Under the pieces are notes generated by a model that was not told the origin of the DNA, did not search any database, and saw only the letters and a program-made list of their open reading frames with translations. DNA of 20,394 nucleotides from Sulfurovum sp. (GTDB lineage: Bacteria > Campylobacterota > Campylobacteria > Campylobacterales > Sulfurovaceae): contig JADGDL010000038.1 in the NCBI GenBank assembly GCA_016744875.1, forward strand, positions 1 through 20,394, read 5' to 3'. Shown here in pieces: positions 1 to 7,180 of this stretch. A program made the position numbers and the translations under genes. Every line of letters begins with the position of its first letter. Positions within the stretch are counted from its first letter, which is position 1.

Positions 1-368
1 AGATAAACTTCTGGAGAAAAGGTACTTTGTTTAGATGCGATGAGTTCATCTATTTTTTCATAGTCACCTACACCAGTAAAGATATCAATTTCAGGCATAT
101 CTGCTTGTAATTCTTCTTTATAACGTTCTGTAAGGCATCCTGACATGACGAGTACAGAATTATCTTTACGTTCATCATGTAAATTAAGCACAGTGTTAAT
201 GCTCTCTTCTTTGGCAGCATCAATGAACCCGCATGTGTTTACGATGATCACATCCGCTTGCGTGTTATCATCAGTGATCTCATACTCTTTAAGACGACCA
301 AGCATTACTTCGCTGTCGACAAGGTTTTTGGTACAGCCAAGGCTGACAAGGTGTAGTTTTTTAGACAT
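1..368 (-). CDS. rimO: Ribosomal protein S12 methylthiotransferase RimO (5' part, runs off the left edge)
   Basis: RimO is a radical-SAM enzyme that adds a methylthio group to an aspartate of ribosomal protein S12 in the cytoplasm. The minus strand from the ATG at 366-368 gives 122 residues, all within the N-terminal UPF0004 domain. They begin MSKKLHLVSLGCTKNLVDSE and continue with VNTCGF and MSGCLTERY. The three cysteines expected to hold the auxiliary iron-sulfur cluster are at residues 12, 46 and 78. The start SLGCTKNLVDSE is typical of RimO rather than of its tRNA-modifying relative MiaB. The radical-SAM CxxxCxxC motif and the TRAM domain lie outside the window. A TATAAT -10 is present 39 nt upstream of the start. 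An open frame on the opposite strand is only a shadow. Confidence 0.93.
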   Translation of the reverse strand, partial: MSKKLHLVSLGCTKNLVDSEVMLGRLKEYEITDDNTQADVIIVNTCGFIDAAKEESINTVLNLHDERKDNSVLVMSGCLTERYKEELQADMPEIDIFTGVGDYEKIDELIASKQSTFSPEVY

Positions 369-406
369 AGGGAACTTCTCTATATTGAATTTTAGACTTT
401 TTCAGC

Positions 407-435
407 ATTATAGCGAAATGTAAGATAAATGTATA
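407..435 (-). promoter_or_regulatory. Predicted promoter of rimO
   Basis: On the minus strand a perfect TATAAT (407-412) is preceded by TATACA (430-435) at a 17-nt spacing. The -35 matches TTGACA at four of six positions. Transcription would start near 400, giving a leader of about 30 nt before the rimO ATG. The region 369-476 holds nothing else recognisable. Confidence 0.55.
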
Positions 436-459
436 AGATTGAAAAAATGTAAAGTGATT

Positions 460-506
460 TGAAAAAGAAAGAGAGCTTAGAGGCCAGGCAAAAGCCTGAA
501 CTCTAA
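460..506 (-). terminator. Rho-independent terminator of the porin gene
   Basis: The inverted repeat TTAGAG-GCC-AGGC / AAAA / GCCT-GAA-CTCTAA (477-506) forms a hairpin with a 3x3 internal loop. Read on the minus strand it is followed by a pyrimidine-rich tail containing TTTCTTTTTC (460-470). It starts about 30 nt after the porin stop codon and lies upstream of the rimO promoter, so it insulates the two minus-strand genes. Confidence 0.7.
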
Positions 507-536
507 AAGGTTTGAAAAACTTTTTAAGCGTAATGC

Positions 537-1727
537 TTAGAAGTTATATCTTGCCCAGAAACGTACAAAGTTAGTAGAGTCGATTGCAGTATCTATATCA
601 GTATAAACGTATGCAGCAAATAGTGTTGTATTTTCTGTAAGTTTAGTTTTGTACATTACATCAATTTCTGTAAAGTCAGTACCTTGTGATTCAGCGTCAC
701 CGTATCCAAGAGTAAATTTACCACCAAGTGCTTTAGCTGATGCAGCAACTTTTAGGAAGTCTGAATCTGGAGCAGCGTGGAATTGACCAACGTTGTTAAG
801 TACCATTTGTGTGTAAAGTGGAGATTTAATACCAGTAAGGTTACTGAATTGTACACCATCATCACTTACTGAAGAGTATGCAACTGAAGCGTCAAACATA
901 CCGAAGTCATAACCAAGTTTTGCACCCCATGCAGTACCAGCGTCTCCACCATCAGGATCAATCTGTCCACCTTGACCAGCTATTGAAAGACCACCAAATT
1001 TAGTTTTAATGTCTCCCCAAAGGATGTCTGCAGCATCTGGAAGGTTATAGTAAGTACCAGTAAGTGTGATACCTTCGATTGATTTGTTCATAGCTGTAAA
1101 CATGTGAGCACCGTCACTACCATTTACTTTTCCAAAAGAATCTTCATCAGCATAGTTATTAACTGAACTGTTAGCATTTTTTACAAATGCATATACAAGA
1201 GTTGTGTCTGGAAGTGAAGAGTTCACTACTAAAGCAGCATCAAATGTATTTTTGAACATTTGCCAACCCTCAGAGTATGCAAATGGAGAAAGTGATTTTG
1301 GAAGTGTTTGACGACCAAGTTTAATGCTAGTATTGATAGAATCCATACCATATGTTAAATAAGCTTGTGTAAACCCACCAGATGTAGTACCGGCATTTCC
1401 ACCACCTGGGTAGAATCCAGGTAAGTCACCTTCGTCTGAAACAATACCAGAAACTTCGATACCTGCACCGATCCCTGCAAAGATGTCAGAGTTAGTTGCT
1501 CTAAGTTGACCACCCCAAGCCGCATATGTAGACTCATCATCAAATAATGAACCGTCACCGTAATTGTCAGTTGTTTGAGTATATGCTACTGCTTGTCCAC
1601 CAAATGTCCAAGCCGATGCTTCCTCAACCATAACTGGTGCTTCTACTACTGGCTCAACTGGAGCGATATCTCCACCAGCCATAATCATTGTTGATGCTAC
1701 TACTGAAAGTAATAATGTTTTTTTCAT
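537..1727 (-). CDS. Outer-membrane porin, Campylobacterota Opr/major porin type
   Basis: This is a 396-residue beta-barrel protein expected to form a general diffusion channel in the outer membrane. It begins with a signal peptide (MKKTLLLSVVASTMIMAGG), then a Pro/Val/Glu-rich linker (about residues 20-42). The rest alternates polar and hydrophobic residues with many Gly, Asn and aromatics, and ends in ...RFWARYNF; the terminal Phe is the outer-membrane assembly signal. I chose the ATG at 1727 because AAGGAG lies 7 nt upstream and a signal peptide follows at once. A longer frame begins at 1793 but would start inside the -35 box. The gene stands alone between a strong promoter and a terminator, consistent with high expression. 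The family assignment rests on overall character; substrate preference cannot be read. Confidence 0.85.
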   Translation of the reverse strand: MKKTLLLSVVASTMIMAGGDIAPVEPVVEAPVMVEEASAWTFGGQAVAYTQTTDNYGDGSLFDDESTYAAWGGQLRATNSDIFAGIGAGIEVSGIVSDEGDLPGFYPGGGNAGTTSGGFTQAYLTYGMDSINTSIKLGRQTLPKSLSPFAYSEGWQMFKNTFDAALVVNSSLPDTTLVYAFVKNANSSVNNYADEDSFGKVNGSDGAHMFTAMNKSIEGITLTGTYYNLPDAADILWGDIKTKFGGLSIAGQGGQIDPDGGDAGTAWGAKLGYDFGMFDASVAYSSVSDDGVQFSNLTGIKSPLYTQMVLNNVGQFHAAPDSDFLKVAASAKALGGKFTLGYGDAESQGTDFTEIDVMYKTKLTENTTLFAAYVYTDIDTAIDSTNFVRFWARYNF

Positions 1728-1763
1728 TGTAATTCTCCTTGAATTTTGTTTGAATACAAGCGA

Positions 1764-1793
1764 AGTATAACATTTTTTATTTATAAATGTCAA
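1764..1793 (-). promoter_or_regulatory. Strong sigma-70 promoter of the porin gene
   Basis: On the minus strand a perfect TTGACA -35 (1788-1793) is followed after 18 nt by TATACT (1764-1769). AT-rich DNA that could serve as an UP element lies upstream. The leader is about 30 nt, with AAGGAG at 1735-1740. This is the best consensus promoter in the window. Confidence 0.85.
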
Positions 1794-1806
1794 CTAAATT
1801 AATAAA

Positions 1807-1824
1807 AAGTTAACAACAAGTTAA
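1807..1824 (-). repeat. Tandem TTAACTT repeat upstream of the porin promoter
   Basis: On the minus strand TTAACTT-GTTG-TTAACTT (1807-1813 and 1818-1824) has an 11-bp period. It ends 13 nt upstream of the porin -35. The geometry equals that of the two exact TTAACAC repeats in the tonB/receptor module, but the last two bases of each half differ. It could be a binding site for an OmpR-type regulator or chance in AT-rich DNA. Confidence 0.3.
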
Positions 1825-1984
1825 TATTTTATTACAATAGCCGTATATACGTGGCATATAGGAGGTTAGATATAAAAGATTTGTATGAAATAATAGAAAA
1901 TAGGACGGAAAAGTCATCGGTATTTAAGAATTGTTAATGGGATTTGTTAATAATAATGATAAGAATTGGTTAATATTTAAGAAA
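1825..1984. other. Non-coding stretch between porin promoter region and tRNA-Phe
   Basis: No convincing gene is present. Visible items are a perfect 10-bp palindrome CGTATATACG (1842-1851), three TTGTTAAT-like words (1931-1938, 1944-1951, and TTGGTTAAT at 1966-1974), and a short plus-strand frame. That frame runs from GTG 1851 to TAA 1937 and reads VAYRRLDIKDLYEIIENR..., which recalls the first residues of some helix-turn-helix transposases. It has no ribosome-binding site and stops after 28 codons. Confidence 0.3.
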
Positions 1985-2060
1985 TGGTGGCGCCAGACGG
2001 AATCGAACCGCCGACACAAGGATTTTCAATCCTTTGCTCTACCAACTGAGCTATGGAGCC
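1985..2060 (-). tRNA. tRNA-Phe (anticodon GAA)
   Basis: The minus strand folds into a complete 76-nt cloverleaf beginning GGCTCCATAGCTCAG. The D stem is GCTC/GAGC, the anticodon stem AAGGA/TCCTT encloses the loop TTGAAAA, the variable loop is short, and the T arm contains GGTTCGATTCC. CCA is encoded in the DNA. The anticodon GAA reads Phe codons. In the acceptor stem, U4 faces C69, so the seven-pair helix has one mismatch; all other acceptor pairs are Watson-Crick. The gene lies 85 nt downstream of murD on the same strand but has its own -10. Confidence 0.97.
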
Positions 2061-2097
2061 ACAACTTAAAGACAAGATGTCTGTTTAAGTGGATAGA

Positions 2098-2103
2098 ATT
2101 ATA
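2098..2103 (-). promoter_or_regulatory. -10 element upstream of tRNA-Phe
   Basis: A perfect TATAAT on the minus strand lies 38 nt upstream of the mature tRNA 5' end. No convincing -35 is seen at normal spacing. A small AGACA/TGTCT hairpin lies between it and the tRNA, in the part of the leader that RNase P would remove. Confidence 0.5.
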
Positions 2104-2145
2104 ACGGCTTAAACTTAAAAGATAGGCAAATAAATGAGGGTTTTT

Positions 2146-3357
2146 TTATTTTTTTAAATCTTTTACCAATTCTTTAAAAGTATCCCCTCTGTGTTTATAA
2201 GATTTGAACTGATCAAAGCTGGCAGCAGCAGGTGAGAGAAGTGCTACACTGTCTTCATCTAAGAGATGGGAGATCTTCTCTATGGCAACAGCAAGGGTTT
2301 TCGATTCAACCGCATGAATATTATATGCTTTTGAGAGTTGCAAAAGTTTGTCATTATTTGCCCCTATAGTATATAATGTAAGATCTAAAGGTTTTATAAG
2401 CGCAAAAAGAGGGCTTAGATCAACACCTTTATCATCACCACCAACAATGAGATGGATCTTTTTATCTGCATACCCTTTTACTGCCTGAATACTTGCATCT
2501 AGATTTGTGGCTTTTGAATCATTGATCCAAAGTCTTCCTTGGGCATCGTACAGTTCTTCTTGTCTATGTGCGTCGAGAATAAAGTTATTCATCAATGCAT
2601 AATCAGCTTCATCAAAAAGTACTTTAGTGATGGCAAGTGCAAGTAAAGCATCTTGTAAAAATGCTCCTTTATAACGTAACTCTGCACTTTCCAGTTTGAA
2701 ATACTCTTCTATGAAGGTATTAGAGTCATATTCAACAAGATATGCATCTGTTTTTGGAAGATGCATCCCTTTGGGAACCAGCGCAAGTTCTCCCTCTTTC
2801 ATATTAAGCAGCGGTTTTAGCTTATCTGCTTCATACTGCTCTACTGTATCATGCCAGTCTAAATGGTCTGGTGTGATAGGTAATAACAGATAGATGTCTG
2901 GTGAAACAGTATGGGTATGATGCAGTGTAAAAGAGCTGGATTCAAGTACCCATATAGGTGCATCAGTATCTAATTCAGCCAAAGGTGTACCAATGTTCCC
3001 GCCACTTACAGCACCTCTTTTTTCTAAAAGATGTGTGAGCATCTGGGTAGTGGTTGTTTTCCCGTTGGTACCAGATATCCAGATGCTAAAAGGCATCTCT
3101 TCCTTAAAATAATCATATTCACTTAGAAGATTTTTTGCTGCTATGATCAATGGATGGTCTGGTTTAAGACTAGGTGTTGTCACTTCCAAGATACTATTAT
3201 CTGGATCAAAAAGATGCGAAGGAAAGAGTTTATTCCCATTCTCATCGGTATAGGGTTCTTTGACATTGTCATCAAAAAAAGTACAGCCACCACCCAGCTT
3301 TTTTGCGATGGCTTTAGTCGTGAGTCCGTATCCGAAAAGCGTAGGTTTTATTTGCAT
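2146..3357 (-). CDS. murD: UDP-N-acetylmuramoyl-L-alanine--D-glutamate ligase MurD
   Basis: MurD adds D-glutamate to UDP-MurNAc-L-Ala with ATP in the cytoplasmic phase of peptidoglycan synthesis. The protein has an N-terminal Rossmann-type domain (LFGYGLTTKAIAKKLG). The Mur-ligase ATP-binding loop WISGTNGKTTTT lies at about residues 93-104. The C-terminal domain holds HRQEELYDAQGRLWINDSKATN, where NDSKATN is diagnostic of MurD. I chose the ATG at 3357 (403 aa). It follows the mraY stop by a single base, which fits translational coupling and the usual length. A TTG 30 nt upstream would extend the protein by ten residues with no better ribosome-binding site. The pairing with mraY is the standard one. 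Confidence 0.97.
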   Translation of the reverse strand: MQIKPTLFGYGLTTKAIAKKLGGGCTFFDDNVKEPYTDENGNKLFPSHLFDPDNSILEVTTPSLKPDHPLIIAAKNLLSEYDYFKEEMPFSIWISGTNGKTTTTQMLTHLLEKRGAVSGGNIGTPLAELDTDAPIWVLESSSFTLHHTHTVSPDIYLLLPITPDHLDWHDTVEQYEADKLKPLLNMKEGELALVPKGMHLPKTDAYLVEYDSNTFIEEYFKLESAELRYKGAFLQDALLALAITKVLFDEADYALMNNFILDAHRQEELYDAQGRLWINDSKATNLDASIQAVKGYADKKIHLIVGGDDKGVDLSPLFALIKPLDLTLYTIGANNDKLLQLSKAYNIHAVESKTLAVAIEKISHLLDEDSVALLSPAAASFDQFKSYKHRGDTFKELVKDLKK

Positions 3358-3358
3358 G

Positions 3359-4417
3359 TTATCTAAACTTAAATGATACAAGCGCAAGAATGTTAGCGAT
3401 GAATGCGATCATCCAAAAACGTACGATGATCTTGTTCTCTGCCCACTTTTTAAGTTCATAGTGATGGTGTATAGGTGCCATAAGAAAGATACGTTCGCCA
3501 CGAAGCTTAAAACTACCTACCTGTAAGATAACAGATACAGTCTCGATCACAAAAATGATACCGATGAGAATAAGAAGTACCTCACTTTTCCCCAGTATGG
3601 CAAGGTAGGCCAAAAAACCACCAATGGCTAAGCTCCCTGTATCTCCCATAAAGACTTCTGCAGGATAACAGTTGTACCATAGAAAACCAAGTAAGCCACC
3701 TGAGAGTGCTGCTGCGAGTATCATCACTTCTCCGACACCCTTGATGTTAGGCACTAAGAGGTATTGACTAAAAATAGCATGTCCAGTTACATAGACGATA
3801 ACACCAAGTGTGAAAAGGGCGATGACTGAAGGCACTGAAGCCAGTCCATCCAGTCCATCTGTAAGGTTTACCGCATTGGTTGTAGCTAAGAAGATAAGTA
3901 TCCAAAACGGAATGGCAATATATCCTAAGTCAAAAATAGGTGCTTTAAGAAAGGGCACATAAAAATCTGTAGGAAAACCTGAGTATAGAAGAATTCCTGT
4001 TGCCACAATTGCCACAAGTGCCTGTAAGAACATTTTTCCTCTAGGTGTAAGTCCTTCGAGATTATCTCCAGCCAGAACTTTTCCCAAGTCATCTTTTAAG
4101 CCTACAAGGCCAAAACCGACAAGTGTAATGATACCACCAAGGATATATGGATTTGTCAGATCAACGGTGATGAGTGCCGCGATAAGCGTAGAAAGAAGAA
4201 AGATAGCACCACCCATTGTTGGGGTATGACGTTTCCCCTCATGCGCAGGGACATATTTTGAGATGGGTTGATTTGCATTTTTTGAGAGGGCCCATGCAAG
4301 GTATTTTGGCATGATAAAAAGTGTCAGTATAAATGCGATAAAAAAGGCAAGACCGGCACGTACTGAGATATATCCAAAGAGGTTGATATCCAGGAGTTGA
4401 GAAAGTTCATATAGCAT
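3359..4417 (-). CDS. mraY: Phospho-N-acetylmuramoyl-pentapeptide transferase MraY
   Basis: MraY is an inner-membrane enzyme that transfers phospho-MurNAc-pentapeptide from UDP to undecaprenyl phosphate, making lipid I. The 352-residue protein is of normal length and has about ten hydrophobic segments. Family motifs are all present: KRHTPTMGG (62-70), the Asp pair KDD (108-110), NAVNLTDGLDGLAS (181-194), MGDTGSLAIGG (257-267) and the cytoplasmic His motif APIHHHYE (314-321). It starts at the ATG at 4417 and is the first gene of the mraY-murD pair, with gpmI divergent. The 85-bp gap to gpmI is AT-rich, and I see no clear promoter in it for either direction. Confidence 0.98.
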   Translation of the reverse strand: MLYELSQLLDINLFGYISVRAGLAFFIAFILTLFIMPKYLAWALSKNANQPISKYVPAHEGKRHTPTMGGAIFLLSTLIAALITVDLTNPYILGGIITLVGFGLVGLKDDLGKVLAGDNLEGLTPRGKMFLQALVAIVATGILLYSGFPTDFYVPFLKAPIFDLGYIAIPFWILIFLATTNAVNLTDGLDGLASVPSVIALFTLGVIVYVTGHAIFSQYLLVPNIKGVGEVMILAAALSGGLLGFLWYNCYPAEVFMGDTGSLAIGGFLAYLAILGKSEVLLILIGIIFVIETVSVILQVGSFKLRGERIFLMAPIHHHYELKKWAENKIIVRFWMIAFIANILALVSFKFR

Positions 4418-4502
4418 TAAATTAAAACCCTTTATCTTTAAGAAAGTTTATTTTACTATTATTTCAATAAAATATACGACTTTACAAGTGACAGGATGTG
4501 TT

Positions 4503-5984
4503 ATGAAAAAACAAAAAACAATTTTAATCATTACTGATGGTATTGGCTGTAAACCTGACAGTACATGTAATGCATTTAAAGATGCAACAAAACCTACTTA
4601 CGATACACTTTTTGAAGATGCACCAAGAGCACTCATCTCTACACATGGTCTTTCTGTAGGTTTACCCGAAGGACAGATGGGAAACTCTGAAGTAGGACAT
4701 ATGACGATCGGTTCAGGTCGTATTTTGTATCAGGACCTGGTAAAAGTTTCTTTGGCACTTGAAGATGGAAGTATAGAAAACAACACAGCGCTCAATAATA
4801 CTCTGGCTAAAAGTGACCGTGTACATCTTTTGGGATTGTTGAGTGACGGTGGTGTGCATTCGCATATCAATCATACCATGGGTATGGCTAAACTTGCAAA
4901 AAAGAAGGGTAAAAAAGTATTTTTACACCTCATTACGGATGGTAGGGATGTAAGTCCGAGTTCTGCAAAAACGTATGTGAAGCAGATAGAAGCCATCTGT
5001 GATGAGGATATTTCCATCGCTACTATAGGTGGACGTTTTTTCACGATGGATAGAGATAATCGTTGGGAGAGAGTGGAAAAAGGATACAGAGCTATAGCAG
5101 AAGCGAAAAATGTTACTGATCTGAGTGTAGCAGCGTATATTGATGAGAGTTATGCCAAAAAAGAGCTCGATGAATTTATGGAACCTGTTGCTTTTGGAAC
5201 GTACAATGGGATGAAAGAGGGTGATTCTGTTGTCGTGACCAATTTCCGTTCAGATAGAGTACGTGAGATCACTACGGCACTTGGTAAACAAGATTTTGAT
5301 GCTTTTGAAAGAACATACATTCCTCTGCATATAGCAACTATGACACAGTATGATGCAAGTTTTGAGTTTCCTATTCTCTTCCCTAAAGCTGCACCAGTAA
5401 ATACCTTGGCAGAAGTAGTAGCCAATGCAGGTCTTCGTCAACTCCATACAGCAGAGACAGAAAAATACGCGCATGTAACCTTTTTCCTTAATGGGGGGAT
5501 AGAAGAACCGTATATTGGTGAGAGTCGTGTCCTGATACCAAGTCCTGATGTAAAAACCTATGATATGAAACCTGAAATGTCTGCTCCCCAAGTAGGTGAA
5601 GCAGTACGCACAGCTATGAATGAGTCTTATGACTTCATAGTGGTGAATTTCGCCAATGGTGATATGGTAGGACATACAGGTAATTATGAGGCGGCATGTG
5701 AAGCAGTCAATGCTGTTGATACAGAGTTGGGAAAGATCATTGCTAAAGCAAAAGAGGATGGCTATGCTATCGTACTTACTTCAGATCATGGGAACTGTGA
5801 AGAGATGAAAGACAGTGAAGGACATGTGTTAACAAACCACACGGTAGGTGAAGTATGGTGTTTTGTATTGGCTGAAGGTGTAAGTGAACTCAAAGAAGGG
5901 TGTGGACTTAATAATGTGGCACCTACAGTACTCACTCTTATGGGCATAGAGATACCCAAAGAGATGGATAATCCACTTATTTAA
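4503..5984 (+). CDS. gpmI: 2,3-bisphosphoglycerate-independent phosphoglycerate mutase
   Basis: GpmI interconverts 3- and 2-phosphoglycerate in glycolysis/gluconeogenesis through a phosphoserine and two metal ions. The 493-residue protein starts MKKQKTILIITDGIG. The metal-binding Asp is D11 or D12 depending on exact numbering. The phosphorylated serine falls exactly at the canonical S62 in GQMGNSEVGHMTIGSGR. Further motifs are HLITDGRDVSP, the R-rich NFRSDRVRE, and the C-terminal SDHGN (about 427-431). I chose the ATG at 4503 because AGGA lies 7 nt upstream; an in-frame GTG at 4488 has no good site. The gene converges on the TerB-like gene with a 15-nt gap and no hairpin between them. Confidence 0.97.
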   Translation: MKKQKTILIITDGIGCKPDSTCNAFKDATKPTYDTLFEDAPRALISTHGLSVGLPEGQMGNSEVGHMTIGSGRILYQDLVKVSLALEDGSIENNTALNNTLAKSDRVHLLGLLSDGGVHSHINHTMGMAKLAKKKGKKVFLHLITDGRDVSPSSAKTYVKQIEAICDEDISIATIGGRFFTMDRDNRWERVEKGYRAIAEAKNVTDLSVAAYIDESYAKKELDEFMEPVAFGTYNGMKEGDSVVVTNFRSDRVREITTALGKQDFDAFERTYIPLHIATMTQYDASFEFPILFPKAAPVNTLAEVVANAGLRQLHTAETEKYAHVTFFLNGGIEEPYIGESRVLIPSPDVKTYDMKPEMSAPQVGEAVRTAMNESYDFIVVNFANGDMVGHTGNYEAACEAVNAVDTELGKIIAKAKEDGYAIVLTSDHGNCEEMKDSEGHVLTNHTVGEVWCFVLAEGVSELKEGCGLNNVAPTVLTLMGIEIPKEMDNPLI

Positions 5985-5999
5985 AGCTACACATTAAGA

Positions 6000-6338
6000 T
6001 CAGGAAGGAAGAAGTGCTTGTTTGATCTTTTCAAATTCATCATAATCTATGGAAGTGATAGTGTCTGAATAGATAATATGGTTGATCTGTTCAAGAATAT
6101 GCATCTTATTTATTTTATCACTACCTAACGCATCATTGATAAGTGCAATATGTTCATTTAGATCATAGGCTTCATTGAGTGTTTGTGTTAGAAATATTTC
6201 TGCTTCATTGTTATCACAATCAAAATCTTCTCTCATAAGACGACAAAATAGAGGTGCTTCCTTTTTGACATCTCTGCGATCTACTTTGATGATATGTGCA
6301 AGTAATATAGCTACTGATCTTTTAATTTTCTTTTCCAT
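6000..6338 (-). CDS. Small TerB-like helical protein, function unknown
   Basis: This 112-residue soluble protein is all-helical by composition and has no signal peptide. The layout resembles the TerB/DjlA-type fold: VAILLAHIIKVDRRDVKKEAPLFCRLM, an acidic turn (FDCDNNEAEIFLTQTL), then a second half-repeat ILEQINHIIYSDTITSIDYDEFEKIKQAL. TerB-like domains occur in metal-stress and other contexts, with no single biochemical role. I chose the ATG at 6338 because AAAAGG lies about 6 nt upstream; an ATG two codons earlier (6344) would sit almost on the ribosome-binding site. It is divergent from fabG and convergent with gpmI. The family call is by pattern only. Confidence 0.6.
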   Translation of the reverse strand: MEKKIKRSVAILLAHIIKVDRRDVKKEAPLFCRLMREDFDCDNNEAEIFLTQTLNEAYDLNEHIALINDALGSDKINKMHILEQINHIIYSDTITSIDYDEFEKIKQALLPS

Positions 6339-6354
6339 AATCATCCTTTTTATT

Positions 6355-6380
6355 ATTGTACCATAAAAAAATGGTACAAT
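6355..6380. promoter_or_regulatory. 10-6-10 palindrome with outward -10 elements (terB-like / fabG)
   Basis: ATTGTACCAT (6355-6364) and ATGGTACAAT (6371-6380) are perfect inverted repeats separated by six A. Each arm ends in TACAAT reading outward, so the two arms can serve as the -10 boxes of fabG (+, ATG 26 nt downstream) and of the TerB-like gene (-). A second palindrome with the same geometry and 8 of 10 identical bases per arm lies at 7855-7880. On the plus strand the hairpin is followed by TTTTG, so a weak terminator for readthrough from gpmI is an alternative. Confidence 0.55.
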
Positions 6381-6406
6381 TTTGTTAAATATATAAAAGG
6401 TTTAAA

Positions 6407-7150
6407 ATGAAATTTACAGGTACAAATGTATTGGTTACAGGTGCGAGTAGAGGTATTGGGGCTGAGATCGCAAAAGGTTTGGCTGCTATGGGACTTAAGG
6501 TATGGGTCAATTACCGTTCAGGAGAAGCTGAAGCAAATGCAGTGAAAGCAGATATTGAAGCAGCAGGCGGTAAAGCAGAAACGATAGGTTTTGATGTCAG
6601 TGATGAAGCTGCATTTGTAGCAGCAATGAAGAGTATCATTGGTGCTGATGGTGAACTTTCCTATCTTGTAAACAATGCAGGTATTACGAAAGATGGTCTG
6701 GCTATGCGTATGAAAAGTGAGCAATTCATGGATGTGATAGATGCAAACTTAAAATCTACATTCATTGGTTGTCGTGAGGCTCTTAAAGTGATGCGTAAAA
6801 AACGTTTTGGTTCCGTTGTGAACATCGCTTCCATTGTAGGAGAAACGGGTAATGCTGGACAAACAAATTATGCTGCATCTAAAGGTGGAACGATCGCTAT
6901 GACTAAGTCATTTGCTATAGAAGCAGCGACATCTGGCATACGTTATAACACTATTACCCCTGGGTTCATCGCTACAGAGATGACAAATGTACTTAAAGAT
7001 GAGGTAAAAGATGCTTTTACTGCCAAGATACCGATGGCAAGATTTGGTAATCCTTCAGAAGTAGCTGATGCGGTAGCCTTTTTACTTTCAGACCACTCTT
7101 CTTATATCACTGGTGAAACCCTTAAAGTAAATGGTGGAATGTTTATGTAA
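6407..7150 (+). CDS. fabG: 3-oxoacyl-ACP reductase FabG
   Basis: FabG reduces 3-oxoacyl-ACP with NADPH in each round of type II fatty-acid elongation. The 247-residue protein is a classical short-chain dehydrogenase. It has the cofactor loop TGASRGIG (11-18), NNAG (89-92), and the catalytic tetrad N114, S142, Y155 and K159 (NYAASKGG). The C-terminal GGMFM resembles the ending of bona fide FabG proteins. It starts at an ATG with AAAAGG 6 nt upstream. It belongs with acpP-fabF-accA further downstream, but here a 5.2 kb module separates them. It probably uses the -10 in the palindrome at 6375-6380. Confidence 0.96.
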   Translation: MKFTGTNVLVTGASRGIGAEIAKGLAAMGLKVWVNYRSGEAEANAVKADIEAAGGKAETIGFDVSDEAAFVAAMKSIIGADGELSYLVNNAGITKDGLAMRMKSEQFMDVIDANLKSTFIGCREALKVMRKKRFGSVVNIASIVGETGNAGQTNYAASKGGTIAMTKSFAIEAATSGIRYNTITPGFIATEMTNVLKDEVKDAFTAKIPMARFGNPSEVADAVAFLLSDHSSYITGETLKVNGGMFM

Positions 7151-7156
7151 ACAGAT

Positions 7157-7180
7157 AGAGACATTAACGAAAATGTCTCT
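7157..7180. terminator. Hairpin at the fabG / membrane-protein convergent junction
   Basis: AGAGACATT (7157-7165) and AATGTCTCT (7172-7180) form a perfect 9-bp stem with a 6-nt loop. It lies 7 nt after the fabG stop and overlaps the stop codon of the convergent minus-strand gene. Neither side has a long T run, so it is at best a modest bidirectional terminator. Confidence 0.5.

Noticed and set aside
1728..1793. N-terminal extension of the porin frame to 1793
   Set aside because: The extension would start inside the TTGACA -35 box; the ATG at 1727 has AAGGAG and a signal peptide directly after it.
1842..1851. CGTATATACG palindrome as an operator
   Set aside because: A single 10-bp palindrome of alternating bases, about 50 bp from the porin -35 and without a second copy, is not enough to call a site.
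1931..1974. Three TTGTTAAT-like repeats as an iteron array or CRISPR-like element
   Set aside because: Spacing is irregular (13 and about 22 nt), the third copy is imperfect, and the region is very AT-rich, so chance is a sufficient explanation.
3358..3387. Upstream TTG start for murD overlapping mraY
   Set aside because: The ATG at 3357 immediately follows the mraY stop and gives the usual N terminus of the Rossmann domain; the TTG has no better ribosome-binding site.
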